From: an uncultured Bacteroidota bacterium
Lineage (GTDB): Bacteria > Bacteroidota > Bacteroidia > Chitinophagales > Chitinophagaceae
Reading direction: 5' to 3'
Assembly: GCA_903835005.1 (NCBI GenBank)
Contig: CAILLK010000124.1
Coordinates: 1 to 36,257 of the forward strand
Length of the DNA stretch: 36,257 nucleotides
The position numbers and the translations under genes are program-made. A model generated the notes under the pieces. It searched no databases, was not told the origin of the DNA, and was given only the letters and a program-made list of their open reading frames with translations. The first letter of the stretch is position 1, and every line of letters begins with the position of its first letter. This document shows, piece after piece, positions 32,000 through 36,257 of this stretch.

Positions 32000-32683
32000 A
32001 TGAAAAGGTGGATTGGAATATTTAAAGATGTGAGAATAAAAAATGCAGCATTGGTATTGCTGCTGATTACTTCTTGTTTTGGCGCAAATGCACAACTCGA
32101 CTGGAAGTTGAAAAAGGATGAAGACTGGATCAAAGTATTTACCGCAAGTACGCCTAATTCAGATTTTAAATCTATAAAAGTAGAGTGTATTATTAAGGCT
32201 ACTGTTTCCCAGCTTGTTTCTTTCCTCATGGATGTAGACAAACAACACGAGTGGGTTTATAATAACAAGACTTCACAATTGCTGAAAAAGATAAAGGACA
32301 ATGAAATGATCTTTTATTCGGAAGTAAGTGTGCCATGGCCATGTGCTAACCGAGACTATATTTCGCATATTACTGTTACGCAGCCTACACCCCAGCTCGT
32401 AAATATAGATGCCTTATCTGAACCCAATCTTTTGCCGCAAAAAGAAGGGAAGATAAGAGTAAAAAGTTCAAGGGCACACTGGGATATTACAAAACAGGGT
32501 ACAGATTTATTGAAAATAGTATATGTGGTTCAGTTCGACCCGTCGGGTTCAGTGCCTGCATGGCTCACCAACCTGTTTCTTACGAAAGGGCCTGTCGAAA
32601 CTTTTCAGAAATTGCGCGATGGGGTAAGCAAGGTAGCTATGGCTGAGTCGAAATTAAATTACATTACAGAATTGCAGCCTTAA
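32000..32683 (+). CDS. Secreted START-like lipid-binding domain protein
   Basis: A 227-residue protein with an N-terminal signal segment (hydrophobic ALVLLLITSCFGANA, cleavage before QLDWK). The mature part has the START-domain order: DWIKVFTASTPNSDFKSIKV, then VSQLVSFLMDVDKQHEWVYN, YSEVSVPWPCANRDYI and a C-terminal helix with VETFQKLRDGVSKV. START domains hold lipids or other hydrophobic ligands in a deep cavity. The signal segment also contains LLITSC, but the residue after Cys and the downstream ANAQ favour ordinary Sec cleavage. Periplasmic; ligand unknown. Confidence 0.87.
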   Translation: MKRWIGIFKDVRIKNAALVLLLITSCFGANAQLDWKLKKDEDWIKVFTASTPNSDFKSIKVECIIKATVSQLVSFLMDVDKQHEWVYNNKTSQLLKKIKDNEMIFYSEVSVPWPCANRDYISHITVTQPTPQLVNIDALSEPNLLPQKEGKIRVKSSRAHWDITKQGTDLLKIVYVVQFDPSGSVPAWLTNLFLTKGPVETFQKLRDGVSKVAMAESKLNYITELQP

Positions 32684-32879
32684 AGCCTATCTGCCATATA
32701 GCCTTTCTGAACTCCCTGTTATCTTTTGCTTTTTATCTGCTCAGTTATGAGTGATTGTGATTTTAGGTAAGGTCAGGTAAGCAAGGAATGAAATCTGCAA
32801 GGTGATAAATATTAAGAAGATTCTCTTCATTATCTTTCTTAAAAATTTTCTGTTTCTGAATCTTCCTTACATTAGCGGT

Positions 32880-33401
32880 ATGTTTATCGCTCGTTTTTTA
32901 ATTATCTTTATTATAGGAATTGTAACCTGGGCCGAATCTCTGGCGCAACAGGATGAATTTTGTGACGCTGTTTCTTTTATAATGCGGGATGCACCCAACA
33001 AATTCAGGAATATCAGAGGGAAACTTCAGCAGGCAAATTCAACGGCAACTTTATGGGATTGTGGTATTAAGATTCCGGGTACCATCAAGTCGAGGTTTGT
33101 AGCCAGTATGGGTTTATTTTACGAGGGCGCTTTTCTTCAAACTATGAATAAAGAAGATGTGCAGCAGATTTATGATAAATATAAATATCTATTGACTAAG
33201 TGTCTTGGTGCCCAGGGTTTTAAGATGAGCCAGCAGGATAATTTTTATCCCGGACTGGAGCATTATAAAAAACTGATTTATATGCTGGATGCAAATGAAA
33301 AGGAGGCTCCCGAACACCCGCCAGCTCATGCAGCCCTTGAAGCAACCTATAGTAAAGATCTGGGGATATATACTGTTGTTATTTATATTTTTGAACATTG
33401 A
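32880..33401 (+). CDS. Secreted protein of unknown function
   Basis: A 173-residue protein. ATG 32880 gives a normal signal peptide (MFIARFLIIFIIGIVTWAESLA, mature start QQDEFCD); the in-frame GTG at 32802 adds another hydrophobic stretch and is less likely. The mature part has three cysteines and motifs such as CGIKIPGTIKSRFVASMG and GLEHYKKLIYMLD, which I cannot assign. It is followed after 20 bases by an unknown cytoplasmic protein, so the two may be co-transcribed. Confidence 0.75.
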   Translation: MFIARFLIIFIIGIVTWAESLAQQDEFCDAVSFIMRDAPNKFRNIRGKLQQANSTATLWDCGIKIPGTIKSRFVASMGLFYEGAFLQTMNKEDVQQIYDKYKYLLTKCLGAQGFKMSQQDNFYPGLEHYKKLIYMLDANEKEAPEHPPAHAALEATYSKDLGIYTVVIYIFEH

Positions 33402-33421
33402 TAATTTCATAAAAAAAATTT

Positions 33422-34273
33422 ATGTCTGAACCATTTGATAGTGAAGAAGACCGGGAGGAGGAAGAGTTTGATGATCTGGAGTCTGAGAACGAATTCAAAA
33501 AGCTGAAACTTGCATTGGAACATGGTATGGACCTGTCGAAACCATTATCCGACAGCGGGCTGCCGCCTGAAATAGAGGGGCAGTTTCTGGACTATGTACA
33601 GCAGTGGGAAGATGAAATGGCTAAGGGCAAAATGATACTTATCTATGACCTTATTGGCCGGCCTGAATTCAAACCGGTTGCAGATATTGAAGAAGCTCAG
33701 ATTCCGGCAGAACTGGATCGGATAATGGGTCTTCTTCATGCTTGCAGCCTGCACCTGGATACCATCAGTGAGGTGGCTGACAGGGAGTTGTACCGCTTTA
33801 TTACTGAAGAGCTGTTCAACAAGGAAACGAATGATATCAAGATTGAAGGCATGATGCATTGCTATATTTATGAAGAATACCATCCCAATCATGAACACGA
33901 TATAAAAAGCAGATGCCGTGAGTTTATTGAGCACATAACCGATAAAGAGGACACAAAGGAGCAGGAGCCATGGGGCCTTGATGAAACAATCAGTTGTGCA
34001 GGTAAGGATTATACCCGGGAGGAAATCAATAAAAAACTCTTGTTATTTCGGGATTCATTCAGTTCATTTACTGTTCATGAACTGGAATTTAGTACAATTC
34101 ATATTAATGATATAGTAACGGTGGCTGACGTAATAGGCCATATCCGTTATTCGGGAGTAATAGACGGCAGTCATGAGGCTATTGACTTTGAAGGGGAATG
34201 CCGTTTCAGCCTGAAGCGGGAAGAGGACTGGTGGGTTATTGACAGTTTTGAGGTACCTGGTGTAATGGTATAA
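33422..34273 (+). CDS. Acidic cytoplasmic protein of unknown function
   Basis: A 283-residue protein without signal peptide or membrane helix. The first 25 residues are nearly all acidic (SEEDREEEEFDDLESENEF), suggesting a flexible tail. A mostly helical middle part (about 30-180) is followed by a short alpha/beta C-terminal part (about 185-283) ending EEDWWVIDSFEVPG, which resembles the closing strands of NTF2/SnoaL-like domains. No catalytic residues are obvious. Neighbours are a small secreted protein upstream and a methyltransferase downstream. Confidence 0.75.
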   Translation: MSEPFDSEEDREEEEFDDLESENEFKKLKLALEHGMDLSKPLSDSGLPPEIEGQFLDYVQQWEDEMAKGKMILIYDLIGRPEFKPVADIEEAQIPAELDRIMGLLHACSLHLDTISEVADRELYRFITEELFNKETNDIKIEGMMHCYIYEEYHPNHEHDIKSRCREFIEHITDKEDTKEQEPWGLDETISCAGKDYTREEINKKLLLFRDSFSSFTVHELEFSTIHINDIVTVADVIGHIRYSGVIDGSHEAIDFEGECRFSLKREEDWWVIDSFEVPGVMV

Positions 34274-34336
34274 TATGTTGCAATCACTTGTTGGAATAAA
34301 AAAATGTTAAATTCATGTCTGATCATATTGTATATC

Positions 34337-35134
34337 ATGCAAAACGAACCTGATTATCTTGAAATCAACAAAATGCTCTGGAATGAAAAAACAAGGCATC
34401 ATACCAGCTCTGCTTTTTATAAGATGGATGAGTTCCTTAAAGGTGAATCATCACTGAATACTATTGAACTTGAATTGCTGGGTAATATTAAAGGGAAATC
34501 TGTTCTGCACCTGCAATGCCATTTCGGACAGGACAGCCTTTCGCTCGCAAGGTTGGGGGCAAGGGTAACAGGGGTTGATTTTTCGGATGAAGCTATTAAT
34601 AAAGCTAAAGCATTAAATGAGCAGTTGGAGCAGGATGTCCGGTTTATCTGTTCGGATGTTTATAGTCTGCCAGTTGTGCTGGATGAGCATTTTGATATTG
34701 TTTTCACATCTTATGGTGTTCTGGGCTGGTTGCCTGATATGAAAAAATGGGCGGAGATAGTTGCTCGCTTCATGAATCCGGGAGGCACCTTTGTGATTGC
34801 AGAGTTTCATCCGGTGGTATGGATGTTCAGCAGTGATTTCAGATATATTCAGTACGCCTACTTCAATAAGGAAACAATAGTGGAAACAACCAATGGCACC
34901 TATGCCGACAGGGATGCGGACGTAAAAATGACTGAAATAGGCTGGAACCATGACTTGGCTGAAGTGATTCAAAGCCTTATCAGTAGAGGATTACGGATTG
35001 ATTACTTCCAGGAGTTTGATTACTCGCCTTATTCTTGTTTTCAGAACATGGTGGAAGTGGCGCCGGGAAGGTTTCAGATAAGGGGCATGGAGGGGAAGCT
35101 GCCGCTGGTATATGCGGTAAAGGCGGCGAAATAA
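34337..35134 (+). CDS. Class I SAM-dependent methyltransferase
   Basis: A 265-residue Rossmann-fold methyltransferase. Motif I reads SVLHLQCHFGQDSLSLARLG, with VTGVDFSDEAINKAKAL as the acidic strand that binds SAM, and FICSDVYSLP and FDIVFTSYGVLGWLPD as later motifs. The LQCHFGQD form of motif I is usual in a bacterial methyltransferase group of unknown substrate. ATG 34337 (MQNEPDYLEINKMLWNEK) is preferred to ATG 34304, which adds a hydrophobic stub. The C-terminal half (FQEFDYSPYSCFQNM) probably binds the substrate. Confidence 0.92.
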   Translation: MQNEPDYLEINKMLWNEKTRHHTSSAFYKMDEFLKGESSLNTIELELLGNIKGKSVLHLQCHFGQDSLSLARLGARVTGVDFSDEAINKAKALNEQLEQDVRFICSDVYSLPVVLDEHFDIVFTSYGVLGWLPDMKKWAEIVARFMNPGGTFVIAEFHPVVWMFSSDFRYIQYAYFNKETIVETTNGTYADRDADVKMTEIGWNHDLAEVIQSLISRGLRIDYFQEFDYSPYSCFQNMVEVAPGRFQIRGMEGKLPLVYAVKAAK

Positions 35135-35163
35135 TAATTCTATTGATGCTGCGTTTATAATTT

Positions 35164-36048
35164 ATGCGCAGATTCATTGCCTTTCTGAAGAAAGTTTCGT
35201 TTCATCCAAATCCTAAAACAAGGCTGATAATAACTCTTGCCTATTGTGGCATTGGCATCTTTGCCAATTTTTTTATGCTGCAGGTGTTTTGTATGCCTGT
35301 TTTGTACGCGGCTTTGATGTGTATTGCGTTTTTCATTGCCATTCTGATATTCCCTTTTGTACAGACTCTCTGGGTTAAAAATGTCCTTTACTTTTTGTTG
35401 GGTATGGGAGTGCCGATATGTGTGTATTGTATTCTGTTTTTGGGTTTGGGTATACATCCGTGGCTCATCATTAGCAGTTATCTTCTTTATACAATAGAAA
35501 TAATATTTTTAGGAGCTGGGTTACTAGCTTTTATACCATTTTATCTGCTGCGACAAATTTACGTATACTCTAAACAGGGGGATAATAAGCGTAAACAAAT
35601 TTTCAAAGCAGGAATGTTTATACCTCTTTTTGTTTTAGCTATTTACCTTATTAATTTTCGCATTTATCTGAACAAAACGATAAACATTCACATTGGGAGT
35701 AAGACTACTGATGAGTTTGTACATAAGTTACCAAAAGGCTATTTTACCGAACGGATATTGGGTTTATGTTGGAAATACCATACCAGTCTGGATTACATTT
35801 ATGATGGATGGCGACCACCCTTGCATGATCCCTTCCTTATTATCAGTTTATGGATAAATCCAACTCCTTTTTTTCATAATTTTAATGAGCCTGATCTTTG
35901 GCCTATTTATAATAATGAGGCAATCAAGTACTATCATCGCAAATTTCCTGAACGGCCATTGAAAGAAAGTTGTCCATGTTCCTATAGCCATGATGGGAAA
36001 GAGTATCTGAGTGACCCTTTAGATTCTACTGTTGGTGTAAGGCATTGA
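35164..36048 (+). CDS. Membrane protein of unknown function
   Basis: A 294-residue protein with about five hydrophobic helices in its first 170 residues (for example LIITLAYCGIGIFANFFML, VLYFLLGMGVPICVYCILFL and MFIPLFVLAIYLI). A hydrophilic C-terminal domain of about 115 residues follows, with aromatic-rich segments (LDYIYDGWRPPLHDPF, LWPIYNNEAIKYYHRKFP) and a CPC pair near residue 272. No family is recognised. It starts 29 bases after the methyltransferase stop, which may mean co-transcription. Confidence 0.78.
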   Translation: MRRFIAFLKKVSFHPNPKTRLIITLAYCGIGIFANFFMLQVFCMPVLYAALMCIAFFIAILIFPFVQTLWVKNVLYFLLGMGVPICVYCILFLGLGIHPWLIISSYLLYTIEIIFLGAGLLAFIPFYLLRQIYVYSKQGDNKRKQIFKAGMFIPLFVLAIYLINFRIYLNKTINIHIGSKTTDEFVHKLPKGYFTERILGLCWKYHTSLDYIYDGWRPPLHDPFLIISLWINPTPFFHNFNEPDLWPIYNNEAIKYYHRKFPERPLKESCPCSYSHDGKEYLSDPLDSTVGVRH

Positions 36049-36160
36049 TATTAAAGGCAATCATTAAGGTATTAAGCGTTCCCCTCCTATTAATAACGCC
36101 CTGCAATTGAATCCTGCAAATGTTAAAGTGGATCTTTTTGAAAAAATAAACGAAAAACAA

Positions 36161-36191
36161 TTTGGTGGGACAAGAATGTTGCCTATCTTTG
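36161..36191 (+). promoter_or_regulatory. Strong promoter, probably of an rRNA operon
   Basis: TTTG (36161-36164) and TATCTTTG (36184-36191) are separated by 19 bases, a full match to the Bacteroidota -33/-7 consensus. The following leader contains a boxA-like sequence, so a ribosomal RNA operon probably begins just beyond the window. Confidence 0.8.
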
Positions 36192-36220
36192 CGCTCCCAA
36201 AAAGAAAACGGGGCAGTTAA

Positions 36221-36234
36221 AAAGTTCTTTGCAA
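36221..36234 (+). promoter_or_regulatory. boxA-like antitermination signal in an rRNA leader
   Basis: AAAGTTCTTTGCAA resembles the boxA element found ahead of 16S rRNA genes in Bacteroidota, about 30 bases downstream of the -7 element. No mature rRNA sequence is visible before the window ends. Confidence 0.6.
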
Positions 36235-36257
36235 AGCGGGTTTAGAGAAGAGGATTA

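Overview
The window looks like chromosomal DNA from a member of the Bacteroidota, most likely a Chitinophagaceae-type genome. The evidence is two C-terminal T9SS (Por) sorting domains, repeated -7 promoter elements of the form TAnnTTTG (several with TTTG upstream), almost no Shine-Dalgarno sequences, very short leaders, and families typical of this phylum (DUF4159, DUF5009, RskA-type anti-sigma factors, two-domain zinc metalloproteases). No tRNA, CRISPR array or insertion sequence was seen. An rRNA-type promoter and leader sit at the right edge.

Layout. 1-3900: end of a T9SS cargo gene, an alpha/beta hydrolase interrupted by an in-frame stop, a small secreted protein, peptide deformylase, and an ECF sigma/anti-sigma pair. 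4016-7149: a six-gene operon led by an ArsR-type repressor with two operator-like sites in its promoter. It carries four SRPBCC (AHSA1-type) domains, one fused to a VOC/PhnB domain, plus a DoxX-like membrane protein. 7151-9230 (minus): LuxR-type response regulator, histidine kinase and a membrane protein. 9235-14345: an AT-rich accessory island. It holds a Cys-rich protein, a jacalin-domain protein with a possible pore-forming C-terminus, a tandem pair of double cystatin-like proteins and a propeller-like protein. None has a signal peptide, although lectins and cystatins normally act outside the cell. The last four genes, from three unrelated families, are each preceded by a related leader that ends 14-20 nt before the ATG and keeps an open frame for a short basic peptide in three of four copies. 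This is the most unusual feature of the window.

14551-24566: a large secreted zinc metalloprotease, a protein of ten ~35-residue repeats, a family 2 glycosyltransferase, a lipoprotein, a thioesterase, a cytochrome c/copper monooxygenase-like T9SS protein, a GNAT acetyltransferase and an orphan histidine kinase. 24857-31807: housekeeping and metabolic genes (DUF5009 acyltransferase, DUF4159, RsmE, a second ECF sigma factor, Maf, UbiA-type prenyltransferase, PyrE, Nudix hydrolase), with a decayed DUF1016 (YhcG-type) nuclease remnant between ubiA and pyrE. 32000-36048: START-like protein, two unknown proteins, a SAM methyltransferase and an unknown membrane protein. The window ends in the rRNA-type promoter and leader.
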